Positions 41,139 through 50,845 of a stretch of DNA of 64,000 nt are shown in pieces. The position numbers and the translations under genes are program-made. The DNA comes from Halopenitus persicus (GTDB lineage Archaea; Halobacteriota; Halobacteria; Halobacteriales; Haloferacaceae): the NCBI RefSeq assembly GCF_002355635.1, contig NZ_AP017558.1, forward strand, positions 1,798,001-1,862,000, given 5' to 3'. Within the stretch, counting starts at the first letter, position 1. Each line of letters begins with the position of its first letter. The notes under the pieces were generated by a model. That model was not told the origin of the DNA and did not search any database. It worked only from the letters and a program-made list of their open reading frames with translations.

Positions 41139-42287
41139 TCACCGCTCGTCGATCGGGACGAACTCGACGTCCTTCCGCCCGGTGTACCGGGCTCGCGGGC
41201 GGATCAGCCGGTTGTCGGTCTGGTACTCGAGGACGTGGGCGATCCAGCCGCCGGCCCGCGCCATCGCGAAGATGGGCGTGTACATGTCCGTCGGGATCCC
41301 CAGGTGGTCGTAGACGGAGCCGGAGTAGAAGTCGACGTTGGGCGCGATCCCCTCCTCGAGGAGCCCCTGGTCGGCGAGATACTCCTCGATGGCCGTCGTG
41401 TAGTCGAGCCACTTCGTGTCGTCGTTCGACGCCGAGAGGTCACGAAGCCGCTGCTCGAGGATCTCGGCTCGCGGATCCTTCACCCGGTAGACGCGGTGGC
41501 CGTACCCCGGGATGCGCCGTCCATCCTCGCGGGCGGCCGTCGCCCACTCGACGGGGTCGGTCCCGCTCGCGTCGATCTCCTCGAGCATCTCCATGACGTC
41601 CTCGTTGGCGCCGCCGTGGAGCGGTCCCGAGAGGGCACCGATCCCGCCGATGACCGACGAGTAGATGTCGGCCATCGTCGAGGCGATGACCATCGAAGCG
41701 AACGTCGAGGCGTTGAGCCCGTGGTCGGCGTGCAGCGTCAACGCCATGTCGAAGGTCTCCTCGGCGACGTCGTCCGGCCGCGCGCCGGTCAGCATGTACA
41801 GGAAGTTTCCGGCGTAGCCGAGCTCGTCGTCCGGGTCGAGCGGCTCCTCGCCCCGCCGGACGCGGTCGAAGGCGGCGAGGATCGTCGGGATCTTCGCGGT
41901 GATGCGCCGGCCCTGGCGCCGGGTGGCCGCGAGGTCCTCGGCATCGGCGTCCGCCTCGGGGTCGTAGGTCGGAAGCATCGAGACCGCCGTTCGCAGCGCG
42001 TCCATGGGATCGGCGCCGGACCGGGCGAGGTCCCCGACCGCAGCGAGCACGTCGTCGTCGACGGAGCGCTCCGCGGCGAGGTTCCCGGCGAACGTCTCCA
42101 GCTCGGCGCGCGTCGGTAGCTCGCCGTGCCACAGGAGATACAGCACCTCCTCGTAGCTGGCCTGCGTCGCCAGGTCCTCGATGGCGTAGCCGCGGTATCC
42201 GAGCTTGCCGACGTCCCCGTCGATGTAGCTCAGCTCGGATTCGGCGACGAGAACGCCCTCCAAACCACGCTTCAGCTCGTTTGACAT
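41139..42287 (-). CDS. citZ: citrate synthase
   Basis: 382-aa citrate synthase, condensing acetyl-CoA and oxaloacetate. Catalytic residues in GPLHGGANEDVMEML (His), RIPGYGHRVYRVKDPRA (His) and IAPNVDFYSGSVYDHLG (Asp). N-terminal KRGLEGVLVAESELSYIDGD is typical for archaeal and Gram-positive enzymes. A 2-methylcitrate synthase activity cannot be excluded. A TATA-like T-run (around 42312-42320) precedes the start. Confidence 0.93.
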   Translation of the reverse strand: MSNELKRGLEGVLVAESELSYIDGDVGKLGYRGYAIEDLATQASYEEVLYLLWHGELPTRAELETFAGNLAAERSVDDDVLAAVGDLARSGADPMDALRTAVSMLPTYDPEADADAEDLAATRRQGRRITAKIPTILAAFDRVRRGEEPLDPDDELGYAGNFLYMLTGARPDDVAEETFDMALTLHADHGLNASTFASMVIASTMADIYSSVIGGIGALSGPLHGGANEDVMEMLEEIDASGTDPVEWATAAREDGRRIPGYGHRVYRVKDPRAEILEQRLRDLSASNDDTKWLDYTTAIEEYLADQGLLEEGIAPNVDFYSGSVYDHLGIPTDMYTPIFAMARAGGWIAHVLEYQTDNRLIRPRARYTGRKDVEFVPIDER

Positions 42288-42458
42288 ATGCGGACCCTTC
42301 CCGTTAGCCGGAAAAAAGCGTTGCCGTTTCGGAGACGTTCGTGACGTCGATCGTCGAACGTCCTCACGACGTCCCCGCGCCGTCCGGGGACGACACCGAG
42401 CGACCGAACGGTTCGTTCAGCCCGATGAGAACGCTTCCATCCGGCGAGGACGCTCGGA

Positions 42459-44363
42459 TCAGCCCCGTGCGGGGACGACCGAGATCGTGCGCTTTCGGTC
42501 GATCGCGTCCTCGAGCTCCTCGGCGATCGCCGAACCCCGAGAGACCTGGATCTCGCCGCCTCGTCCGACGGTTGCGGTGAAGAGGTACTCGTCCTCCGCG
42601 CGCACCTCCACCGTCTCGCCGACGTCCTCCTCGACGGGGATCACGACGTGCCGTGAGGTGATCTCCGGCTGGACGACCGCGCCCCGGTCGCCGCCCATCG
42701 CCCCGGCCCCGCCCGCGCCGGTAGCCGTCCCCGATCCGGTTCCGGACCCGCCGGCACCGTCGCCGGTCGGGGTCGGCCGTTCGTCGTGGGTCCGGACGTC
42801 GATGTCGATGCCGAGGCGGTTCTCGATGTCGGAGATCCGGCCGCCGCCCTTCCCGATCACGTAGGAGATGTCGTCCTCCTCGACGTAGACGATCGCGGTG
42901 TCGCGTCCCTGCAGCTCCACGTCGACGTGGCCCCGGGCGACCGACCGTATCTCGCGTTCGATCTCCTGTTTGGCGATCCGCGAGACGCCGCTTTCGGCCC
43001 CGTCCTCGCCCTCGGCCCCGATCGGCACCGTGACCACCTGGCGGTTGAACGTGTAGATCTCGTAGTCGGCGCGGCCGGTCTCGAAGTCCCGAACCCGGAT
43101 GACCGGACGCGCGAGGTCCTCCGCGGTGAGTCCCTCGGGAACCTTCACCTCGGTGTCGACGTCGTAGACCGTGTGCACTCTTCCGGCCTCGATGTAGACG
43201 ACGGTATCGACGATCTGGGGGATCATCCCGAGTTCGACGCGCCCGACGAGCCGCTGGAGCGCGTCGATGGCGCGGGAGGCGTGGACGACGCCGACCATCC
43301 CGACGCCGGCCATCCGCATGTCCGAGAAGACCTCGAAGTCGGCGGTCTTCCGGACCTCGTCGTAGATCGTGTAGTCGGGTCGGACGAGCAGCAGCGAGTC
43401 CGCGGTGTTCGCCATATCGCCGCCGAGAGCGCCGTACTGGGTGATCTCCGGACCGACCTGGAGGTCCCGCGGCTTCTCCATCGTCTTGACCGCGTAGTCG
43501 CTGTCGTTGAGGAACTCCGCGACCGCCTGTGCGAACGTCGACTTCCCGGCACCCGGCGAGCCGGAGATGAGAACCCCTCGTTTCGACTCGAGGAAGCGCT
43601 CGCGAAGCTCGTCGGCGAACTCGTAATCGTCGAGCTCGGTCTTGGCGATCGGCCGGACCGCGGTGATCTCGATGCCGTCCGCGAAGGGCGGCCGGGCGAC
43701 GGCGATCCGGTAGTTCCGGTACTGGACGATGTCCATTCCCTCCTCGGAGAGCTCGACGAAGCCGTCGTTCGACCCCCGTGCGAGGTTGACGATCGCGGTC
43801 GCCCACTCGCCCATCCGATCCTCGCTCGTGGGCTCCTCCTCGATGACCTCGTAGCGCATCTCCCCGAGGGTTCCGCGTTTGGCCTTCGGCCTGGTGCCGG
43901 CCTTCAGGTGGACCGACATCGTCTCCTCGGTGAAGTAGTCGGCTATCGGCAGCTCCTCGACGGAGCCCCGGGTGACCGGCTCGACGTACTCCACGTCGAT
44001 CCCCTTCGCCCGCGCGACCTCGGCCTGGACGACGTCGCTGGTCAGCAGCGTCCCGTCGTGGTCCTCCGCGACGTCCCGGATGATCGCGTCGACGTCGCCC
44101 TCGCTGGCGGCCCGCGTCTCGGTGGCGCTCGGGCGTCGGCCGACGTACGACAGCGAGACCGTCCCCTCGTCGGCGAGCTCGGCGAGTCGCTGGAGCTCGG
44201 AGAGACCGTCCCAGCCGGGCTCGTGGCCGTCGTTCGCCTGCGACTCCAGCTCGCCGACCACGGCCTCCGGGACGACGACGGTCGCCCCCTCGTAGGTCCC
44301 GTCCGCGACGCGTTCGGACACGCGGCCGTCGATGACCGCACTGGTGTCCGGTACAACGTTCAT
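42459..44363 (-). CDS. pina: PINA-type PIN/AAA ATPase with KH domain
   Basis: 634 aa. N-terminal PIN domain (VVPDTSAVIDGRVSERVADG; LLTSDVVQAEVA) with conserved acidic residues; central hexameric secretion-type ATPase (Walker A ISGSPGAGKSTFA, residues about 264-276; Walker B-like SLLLVRPDYTIYDEVRKTAD); C-terminal KH-type domain (YVIGKGGGRISDIENRLGI) and a Gly/Ala-rich linker. In Sulfolobus, PINA promotes Holliday junction branch migration and cooperates with Hel308/Hjm and Hjc. TATA-like GGTATAAG complement at 44385-44392. Confidence 0.9.
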   Translation of the reverse strand: MNVVPDTSAVIDGRVSERVADGTYEGATVVVPEAVVGELESQANDGHEPGWDGLSELQRLAELADEGTVSLSYVGRRPSATETRAASEGDVDAIIRDVAEDHDGTLLTSDVVQAEVARAKGIDVEYVEPVTRGSVEELPIADYFTEETMSVHLKAGTRPKAKRGTLGEMRYEVIEEEPTSEDRMGEWATAIVNLARGSNDGFVELSEEGMDIVQYRNYRIAVARPPFADGIEITAVRPIAKTELDDYEFADELRERFLESKRGVLISGSPGAGKSTFAQAVAEFLNDSDYAVKTMEKPRDLQVGPEITQYGALGGDMANTADSLLLVRPDYTIYDEVRKTADFEVFSDMRMAGVGMVGVVHASRAIDALQRLVGRVELGMIPQIVDTVVYIEAGRVHTVYDVDTEVKVPEGLTAEDLARPVIRVRDFETGRADYEIYTFNRQVVTVPIGAEGEDGAESGVSRIAKQEIEREIRSVARGHVDVELQGRDTAIVYVEEDDISYVIGKGGGRISDIENRLGIDIDVRTHDERPTPTGDGAGGSGTGSGTATGAGGAGAMGGDRGAVVQPEITSRHVVIPVEEDVGETVEVRAEDEYLFTATVGRGGEIQVSRGSAIAEELEDAIDRKRTISVVPARG

Positions 44364-44541
44364 ACCGGACCTGCGGGCGGGATCGGTATAAGCGTGTTCG
44401 ACTGGCGGCTCGCGGTTCGAGGCGGTCGCCCGCGGCTAACCCACCGGCGCGTCGATCTCGCTCCGCCGGTACTGAACGTGGTTCAGCGATCCGATCCCAC
44501 TTTGGACGGTCCTTCAGGTCCACAATCTTGATTACCGGCTG

Positions 44542-46248
44542 GTGTCACCACCACCTAGAGTCACCGTGATCCCCTTGACGGTCCTGAAGGCCGCGTTGAT
44601 CTGCACGGTCGTGATCGGGATGACGGGGGGACTGATCGCCTGGCGCGAGCGACCGACCCCGGGGTCGGTCCCCCTAGCCGTCCTGCTTGCCGGCCAGTGC
44701 TGGTGGTCGGTTACCCTGTTGTTTCGGATCGACGCGACCGGGATCGTCGCGAAGGCCTTCTGGGTGGACGTCTCCTGGATCGGGGTCGCGATCATCCCCG
44801 TCGCGTGGCTGTTCTTTTCGCTCGAGTACTCGGGCCACCACGAGTACGTCCAGCCGCGGTACGTCGCGGTCGCCTCGATCGTGCCGCTGTGTGTCGCGGT
44901 CATCGGGGCGACCAACGTCGCCCACGAGCTGATGTACGTCCGCTCCGCGCTGGTCGAGATCAACGGCGTGACGATGCTCGAGCGGACCCCGGGGCCGTGG
45001 TTCTGGATCGCCGCGGGCTACACCTACCTCCTCGGGCTGCTCGGAACGCTTCCGCTCCTCGAACTGATCACCAGCGACGTCCTCGCGTTCCGCGCCCAGA
45101 GCGTCGCGCTCATCGTCGGGCTCGTCGTGCCGTGGCTGACGAACGCCCTCTATCTCCTCGACGCCTTGCCGACCTACGGCGTCGACCCGACGCCGATCGG
45201 CTTCGCCGTCTCCGGCGTCGCCTACCTCGGCGCACTCACCCGGTTCCGCCTGTTCGGCACCAACCCCGCGCCGATCCGGTACGCGCGGCAGCTGGCCTTT
45301 GATCGGATGGAGGAGGGCGCGATCGTTCTCGATTCGAACGGCTACGTCGTGGAGCTGAACGACCGTGCCGCGGCGTTCCTCCGGGCGGATCCGAACGACG
45401 TCCTCGGACGGGCGTTCCCCGACGCCTTCCCCCAGGTCGCCGCGGTCGTCGACGAGCCCGAACCGACCGACCGAATGATGCTCCGCGCGGACGATTGCAC
45501 GCGCGCCTACGACGTCTCGGAGTGTTCGATCGTCGATTACACCGGACGCACGATCGGTCGGTCGATCACCCTTCACGACGTCAGCGCCCATCTACGGCGC
45601 CAACGGCGGCTCACCGTACTCAACCGGGTGTTCAGGCACGACGTCCGCACGACCACGCAGCTCATCCTCGGGCACGCCGAGGAGATCGACGACGACGGCG
45701 GCCGGATCGCCGACCGGATCGCCGACCGTGCGATGGAGATCGAGGAGCTCAGCGAGAAGGTCCGCCGCGCCATCGACCTCTTCGACCGTGATCGAACGAG
45801 CCGGCGGCCGCTCTCGTTGGACTCGATCCTGCGCGATGCGATCACGTCGGCCCGAGAGGCTCGACCGGACGTCACGGTCGACTACGACGGTGCCCCGTCC
45901 GACGTCTACGTCGACGAGCTGTTGACCGTCGTCTTCGAGGACCTGATCGAGAACGCAGTCGAACACAACGACGATCCGGACCCGCGCGTCCGGATCGACG
46001 CTCGAACCGGGACGGACGACGATGACGTGCACGTCGTCGTCGCCGACAACGGACCCGGAATCGACGACGAGGAACTCTCGATTCTCGAGGAGGGGGACGA
46101 AACGCCGCTCCGTCACGGAAGCGGGCTCGGCCTCTCGTTGATCACGTGGGGCGTCGACATCGTCGGCGGCCGGATCGAGTTCGCCGACGCCGACCCCACG
46201 GGAACGGTCGTCACCGTTCGCGTTCCGATCCGAGCCCGCCCGTCCTGA
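44542..46248 (+). CDS. membrane sensor histidine kinase (7TM-PAS-HK)
   Basis: 568 aa. Seven hydrophobic helices (residues about 10-235, histidine-kinase N-terminal 7TM type), a PAS-like domain (EEGAIVLDSNGYVVELNDRA), phosphoacceptor His near residue 366 in VFRHDVRTTTQLILGHAEEI, and an ATPase domain with DLIENAVEHND, VVADNGPGIDD and GSGLGLSLITWGVDIVGG. Start GTG 44542 or GTG 44566. No cognate receiver is adjacent; signal unknown. Confidence 0.9.
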   Translation: MSPPPRVTVIPLTVLKAALICTVVIGMTGGLIAWRERPTPGSVPLAVLLAGQCWWSVTLLFRIDATGIVAKAFWVDVSWIGVAIIPVAWLFFSLEYSGHHEYVQPRYVAVASIVPLCVAVIGATNVAHELMYVRSALVEINGVTMLERTPGPWFWIAAGYTYLLGLLGTLPLLELITSDVLAFRAQSVALIVGLVVPWLTNALYLLDALPTYGVDPTPIGFAVSGVAYLGALTRFRLFGTNPAPIRYARQLAFDRMEEGAIVLDSNGYVVELNDRAAAFLRADPNDVLGRAFPDAFPQVAAVVDEPEPTDRMMLRADDCTRAYDVSECSIVDYTGRTIGRSITLHDVSAHLRRQRRLTVLNRVFRHDVRTTTQLILGHAEEIDDDGGRIADRIADRAMEIEELSEKVRRAIDLFDRDRTSRRPLSLDSILRDAITSAREARPDVTVDYDGAPSDVYVDELLTVVFEDLIENAVEHNDDPDPRVRIDARTGTDDDDVHVVVADNGPGIDDEELSILEEGDETPLRHGSGLGLSLITWGVDIVGGRIEFADADPTGTVVTVRVPIRARPS

Positions 46249-46335
46249 TCGATCCTCGCCGGCGTCATTCAGGTACCCGTCGATCCGGGCTTCCGTGCAC
46301 GAACCCGTCCGGAACCCGAGAGGTTACCCGTGTCG

Positions 46336-46364
46336 TTAATATCAATTGGTCGATATTTGCGACC
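46336..46364. promoter_or_regulatory. TATA and palindrome upstream of UbiA-family gene
   Basis: TTAATATC (46336-46343) is 25-32 nt before ATG 46368. GGTCG-ATATTTG-CGACC (46348-46364) is a perfect inverted repeat filling the space between TATA and the start, the position of a repressor site. Confidence 0.5.
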
Positions 46365-46367
46365 GGT

Positions 46368-47309
46368 ATGGCACCCGAACCATCCACCCAGTCACGGTCG
46401 ACTGGACAGACCGCGCTTCGGAACCGTTCGACCGTCGCTCGAGCCCGGACCGTGCTCGAGCGCCTTCGAAACGCCCTGTTGTACAGCTCGACGTATCTCG
46501 CGCTGGTCGCGGCCGCCGAGGTCGCGCTCGTGATGATCGTCCTGTCGCTCCCGGTGAACCTCTCGCCGCTCGTCGTCGGACTCGTCACCTTCGCGGTGTA
46601 CGTCAACGATCGGCTCGCCGACCTCGAGACGGACGCGGCGGTCGCGCCGCACCGAACCGCCTTCGTCCGTCGCCATCAGCGCGTCCTCTACGTCGCCGGC
46701 GCGCTCGCCTACGGCGTCGCCGTCGCGCTCGCGGTGACCGGCGGCCCCCTCGCGTTCGGGTTGACGCTGCTGCCCGGCGCGTTCTGGGTACTGTACGCGC
46801 TCGACTACTTCGCCGCTCTCGGCAGCCGGATCCGGCGGCTCAAGGAGATCCTGATCGTCAACTCCGCCGTCGTCGCCCTCGCCTGGTCGGTCACGATCGT
46901 CGGAATGCCGATGGCGTTCACGAACGCTCCGGTCACCCCGACGGCCGGCGTCCTGTTCGGCTACCTGTTCCTCGCGACGTTCGTCAACGCCGAGATCCCG
47001 AACGTCCCCGACGTCGAAAGCGACGCGGCCGCCGGCGTCGCGACGCTCCCGGTCGTTTTCGGCGTGCGGCGAACGCGGCAGTCGCTGTACGGCGTCACGC
47101 TGCTCACGCTGGGACTGCTCGCGTACGCCTTCCTGCAGGGGCTCCTCTCCGCGACCACGACGTTCGCGCTCGTCGTCGGGCTCGCCTGTCTGGTGTCCAC
47201 CGTCGCGTTCCTCGGTCGCAGCGATGCTGAACGACGGATCGCGCTTTCGGCGGAGCTTTCCCGAGTCCCGGCCTTTGGAGTGCTCGTGTTCATCACCCTC
47301 GGAATCTGA
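46368..47309 (+). CDS. UbiA-family prenyltransferase
   Basis: 313-aa membrane prenyltransferase. The first Asp-rich motif is diverged: VYVNDRLADLETD (NDRLxD); the second is NAEIPNVPDVESDAAAG (the usual DxxxD). About eight membrane helices. UbiA enzymes attach prenyl chains to quinone, heme, glycerol-phosphate or carotenoid acceptors; the acceptor here is not clear, and carotenoid/bacterioruberin, menaquinone and archaeal lipid paths all use relatives. Start 46368 is supported by TATA spacing. Confidence 0.83.
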   Translation: MAPEPSTQSRSTGQTALRNRSTVARARTVLERLRNALLYSSTYLALVAAAEVALVMIVLSLPVNLSPLVVGLVTFAVYVNDRLADLETDAAVAPHRTAFVRRHQRVLYVAGALAYGVAVALAVTGGPLAFGLTLLPGAFWVLYALDYFAALGSRIRRLKEILIVNSAVVALAWSVTIVGMPMAFTNAPVTPTAGVLFGYLFLATFVNAEIPNVPDVESDAAAGVATLPVVFGVRRTRQSLYGVTLLTLGLLAYAFLQGLLSATTTFALVVGLACLVSTVAFLGRSDAERRIALSAELSRVPAFGVLVFITLGI

Positions 47310-47361
47310 TCGGCCACGGTTCCGCCTCCATTTTTAAGCGCTCGCCGACCGACTCACGTCC

Positions 47362-48579
47362 ATGAGCGAATGCGACGGCGAGCTCCGCGATCTCACGCGC
47401 CGGCTGGTTTCGATACCCAGCCACGAGGACGAGACCGCCGCGGGCGACGCGGTCGAATCGTGGCTCCGGTCGGAGACGGACGCGACCGTCGAGCGGGACC
47501 CGGACGGCAACGTCATCGCACGGCGGAACCCCGACGCGCCGACGAGCCTCGCGCTCGTCGGCCATCACGACGTCGTCCCCCCGGCGGATCGGCAGCTCGA
47601 GGACGAGGGATACGTCATCGCGGAGCGCGAGGGACGGCTCCACGGTCGGGGCACGGCGGACATGAAGGGCGCCCTCGCCGCCTGTCTTCTGGCGTTCCGC
47701 GACGCGGCTCCACCCGCCGACCGGGAGATCGCGTTCGCCTCCTTCGTCGGCGAGGAGGACGGCGGCGTCGGGGCACGGGCGGCGATCGACCGCGGATTTG
47801 CCCCCGATTTCGCGGTGGTCGCGGAGGGATCGACCGGCTACTCGGCGCCGCCGGACCGCCCCGCCGAGGTCGTCACCGACGTCGCGGTGGCCCACAAGGG
47901 TCGGCGCGGGTCGACGTTGGTCGCCGCCGGCGAGGCGGCACACGCCTCCGAGACCGCCGCCGGCGAGAACGCGGTCTATCGCGCCTGCGACGCGGTCGAC
48001 GTCGTTCGGAACCTCCATGCGCCCGAAACGACGGTGTTCGGCGAGCACGTCGCCGGATCGATCGCGGTCACCGGGATCGAGGGCGGCACGGCGATGAACG
48101 TGATCCCCGACCGGTGTACGGTCACCGTCGACGAGCGAACGGTGCCCGGCGAGCGTGCACCCCTGGAGCGAGTCGAGACGGTCGAGGGAATCGAGTGGAC
48201 CGTCGACGGGGATCTCCCGCCGATGGCGTGCTCTCACGCGGGCTTTGCCGACGTCGTCCTCGAGGTCGCCCGGGCGGCCCATCGGGCCGACGCCGGAGTC
48301 GAGGACGAGCACGACTTCGGTGCTGAGTCGTCGGAAGAGACCGACTTCGGTGCCACGTCGACGGACGAGGCCGACATCGTCCTCCCCGAGCACGTCGTGA
48401 AACCGCACGCGACCGACGCGGGCTGGCTCGCGGACGCCGGCACCGCCTGCGTCGTCTGTGGCCCCGCCGAGCCCGGCGAGGCCCACACGGAAACCGAGAG
48501 CGTCTCGCTCGACGTGCTCCGCCGGTGTCGGCGGATCTACCGCGGGATCGCCGAGCGAGAGATCCCCGACCGCGAGTAG
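47362..48579 (+). CDS. M20-family metallopeptidase (ArgE/DapE-like)
   Basis: 405-aa di-zinc hydrolase. Metal ligands: LVGHHDVVPP (His), GRGTADMKGALAACL (Asp), FVGEEDGGVGAR (Glu-Glu), VVAEGS, and a C-terminal His in EPGEAHTETESVSL. The insertion near residues 310-345 is acidic and internally repetitive (HDFGAESSEETDFGATSTDE). It could be a succinyl-diaminopimelate desuccinylase, acetylornithine deacetylase or carboxypeptidase. TATA TTTTTAAG at about 47330-47337. Confidence 0.87.
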   Translation: MSECDGELRDLTRRLVSIPSHEDETAAGDAVESWLRSETDATVERDPDGNVIARRNPDAPTSLALVGHHDVVPPADRQLEDEGYVIAEREGRLHGRGTADMKGALAACLLAFRDAAPPADREIAFASFVGEEDGGVGARAAIDRGFAPDFAVVAEGSTGYSAPPDRPAEVVTDVAVAHKGRRGSTLVAAGEAAHASETAAGENAVYRACDAVDVVRNLHAPETTVFGEHVAGSIAVTGIEGGTAMNVIPDRCTVTVDERTVPGERAPLERVETVEGIEWTVDGDLPPMACSHAGFADVVLEVARAAHRADAGVEDEHDFGAESSEETDFGATSTDEADIVLPEHVVKPHATDAGWLADAGTACVVCGPAEPGEAHTETESVSLDVLRRCRRIYRGIAEREIPDRE

Positions 48580-48616
48580 CTCGATCGATCGACGATCCGG
48601 CGACGCACTCTTCGTT

Positions 48617-48654
48617 GGAGACGCGACGTTCGTTTCCTCGGAGACGCGACGTTC
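48617..48654. repeat. 15-bp direct repeat downstream of M20 gene
   Basis: GGAGACGCGACGTTC occurs at 48617-48631 and 48640-48654 (period 23). The second copy abuts the TATA element of the next gene (CTTTTATC, about 48654-48661). Confidence 0.85.
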
Positions 48655-48682
48655 TTTTATCGTGACGCCGTACCACTCCTCG

Positions 48683-50248
48683 ATGAGCGACTCCGCCGAT
48701 ACGACCGACGCGTCGGGATCCGCCGACTCCGCGGACGCCCCCGACGCCTACGAGGCTCTCCTGGATCGTGCCCGTCGCTGGAACGCCGTCTCGAGCGCCT
48801 CTGGCGTGCTCTCGTGGGACCAACAGGTGATGATGCCCGAGGGCGGGACGCCCGCACGGTCGAAGCAGCTCTCGGTCCTGTCCTCGCTGCAGCACGACCT
48901 CCTCACCGCCCCGGAAACCGGCGAGCTCCTCGCCGAGCTCGCGGACGCCGATCCGACGGCCGATCAGTCCGCCGCCGTCCGTGAGGTCCGCCGCCAGCAC
49001 GAGCGCGCGGACGCGGTCCCGCGGGACCTCGTCGAGCGGATCTCCGAGGCGTCCACGGAGGCGCTCGGCGCCTGGGAGCGCGCGAAGGCAGCGGACGACT
49101 TCGAGGCGTTCGCGCCCCACCTCGAGCGCAACGTGGAGCTCAAACGCGAGTACGCAGCCCACATCGATCCCGATCGGGATCCCTACGCCGTCCTCTTCGA
49201 GGAGTACGAGCCGTGTCTCCCGCTCGAGCGCGCGGAGACGATCCTCGAGGAACTGCGCGAGACGCTCGTTCCGCTGCTCGATGCGATCCGCGCCTCGGAC
49301 GCCGACCTCGCGGGCGACACCTTCGTGGGCTCGTTCGCGACGGAGACCCAGGAGGAGCTGGCGCGGGAGGCGCTCGACCGGCTCGGGTACGACTTCGACC
49401 GCGGCCGGCTCGACGTCTCCTCGCATCCGTTCACCTCGGGCAACCAGTTCGACTGCCGGATCACGACGCGGTTCGACGAGGCCGATCCCCTCTCCGCGCT
49501 CGGGTCCACGATCCACGAGTTCGGCCACGCGCTGTACACCCTCGGACTCCCGGATGACTGGTTCGGAACCCCGCTCGGCGAGCCGCGCGACCTCTCGGTC
49601 CACGAGTCCCAGTCGCGGCTCTGGGAGAACCACGTCGGCCGGAGCCGGGCGTTCTGGGACCACTTCCTGCCGACGTTCCAGGACCACTTCCCGAGCACCG
49701 CGGACGCCTCCGTCGCGGACGCCTACGAGGCGGTCAATCAGGTCCATCCGGACAACCTGATCCGCGTCGAGGCCGACGAGCTCACCTACCACCTGCACGT
49801 CCTGGTTCGGTTCGAGATCGAACGCGACCTGGTCCGCGGGGACCTCGACGTGGCCGACGTCCCCGAGACGTGGAACGACCTGTACGAGCGGTACCTCGGC
49901 GTCCGCCCCGAGACCGACGCCGAGGGCTGCCTGCAGGACATCCACTGGAGCCACGGCAACTTCGGGTACTTCCCGACCTACTCGCTCGGGTCGGCGATGG
50001 CCGCCCAGCTGTACGCGGCCGCCGAGGCCGACGTCACGGAGATGGACGGTCCGAGCCTCGACGAGCGGATCGCGGCCGGGGAGTTCGACGCCCTCCACGA
50101 CTGGCTGGCCGAGAACGTCCACCGCCACGGGTCGCGCTACGAGACGAACGAGCTCGTGAAGCGGGCGACCGGCGAGGACTTCTCGGCGGCAGCGTTCACC
50201 GACTACGTCGAGTCGAAGTACGGCGAGCTGTACGACGTCTCGGTCTGA
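48683..50248 (+). CDS. carboxypeptidase Taq-type M32 metallopeptidase
   Basis: 521-aa M32 carboxypeptidase. Zinc motif HEFGH at residues 278-282 (STIHEFGHALYTLGLP), DDWFGTPLGEP, and HESQSRLWENHVGRS with the third ligand Glu. It trims C-terminal residues from peptides in the cytosol. The acidic Ser/Asp-rich N-terminal 20 residues precede the fold (YEALLDRARRWNAVSSASGV). A CTTTTATC TATA about 22-29 nt upstream supports ATG 48683. Confidence 0.94.
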   Translation: MSDSADTTDASGSADSADAPDAYEALLDRARRWNAVSSASGVLSWDQQVMMPEGGTPARSKQLSVLSSLQHDLLTAPETGELLAELADADPTADQSAAVREVRRQHERADAVPRDLVERISEASTEALGAWERAKAADDFEAFAPHLERNVELKREYAAHIDPDRDPYAVLFEEYEPCLPLERAETILEELRETLVPLLDAIRASDADLAGDTFVGSFATETQEELAREALDRLGYDFDRGRLDVSSHPFTSGNQFDCRITTRFDEADPLSALGSTIHEFGHALYTLGLPDDWFGTPLGEPRDLSVHESQSRLWENHVGRSRAFWDHFLPTFQDHFPSTADASVADAYEAVNQVHPDNLIRVEADELTYHLHVLVRFEIERDLVRGDLDVADVPETWNDLYERYLGVRPETDAEGCLQDIHWSHGNFGYFPTYSLGSAMAAQLYAAAEADVTEMDGPSLDERIAAGEFDALHDWLAENVHRHGSRYETNELVKRATGEDFSAAAFTDYVESKYGELYDVSV

Positions 50249-50266
50249 GGCGGTCTTCGTGGCTGA

Positions 50267-50755
50267 TTACCCCTCGGTCGCCGGTTTTTCGCGTTCCGGG
50301 GTCTCGGCCGTGTCCGTCCGGTCCGCCGCGTCCTCCAGCGTCTCCGTCTCCAGGAGCCGCTCCAGCTTCCGCTCGAACTGCTCGTCGGTCAGTTCGCCGC
50401 GTGCGTATCGCTCCCGGAGGGTCTCGAGGGCGTCATCCGTGCCGCCGCGGTTCCCCTCGCGGCGGTTTTCAGTCCTCTCGCCTTTCGATCGCTTCGACGC
50501 GGTCGCCGTTTCCGCCGCGTCCTCGTCGTCCCACCACTCCGCGACGTCGGACTCGTCGCCGAACAGCAGGGCGACCAGCGGGACGACCACGACGTAGCCG
50601 AGGAGGAGGGCTCCGAGCCACCAGCCCTGGTTGGTAACCAACGCGACCAGCCAGATGCCGGTCACGAGGACGGAGACGATCCCCGTGAGGTTCTCCCTCG
50701 CCCGTTCGATCGGACCGTCGGTCGCGTTTCCGGCTCGCGTCGGGTCGGCTGTCAT
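50267..50755 (-). CDS. SHOCT-domain membrane protein
   Basis: 162 aa: two membrane helices (GIVSVLVTGIWLVALVTNQG, WLGALLLGYVVVVPLVALLF), a charged linker and a SHOCT domain (LETLRERYARGELTDEQFER), then an acidic tail. Unlike the other two SHOCT proteins in the window it lacks the Met/His loop. Function unknown. Confidence 0.75.
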   Translation of the reverse strand: MTADPTRAGNATDGPIERARENLTGIVSVLVTGIWLVALVTNQGWWLGALLLGYVVVVPLVALLFGDESDVAEWWDDEDAAETATASKRSKGERTENRREGNRGGTDDALETLRERYARGELTDEQFERKLERLLETETLEDAADRTDTAETPEREKPATEG

Positions 50756-50845
50756 CCTCCTTCCGGTGATCGATCCCCCGGCATCGGTTAAAAAGTCGAT
50801 CCCCGAGCGGCGGGCACGCGTCTCGTCTCTCGGGGCGAGTCCCGC

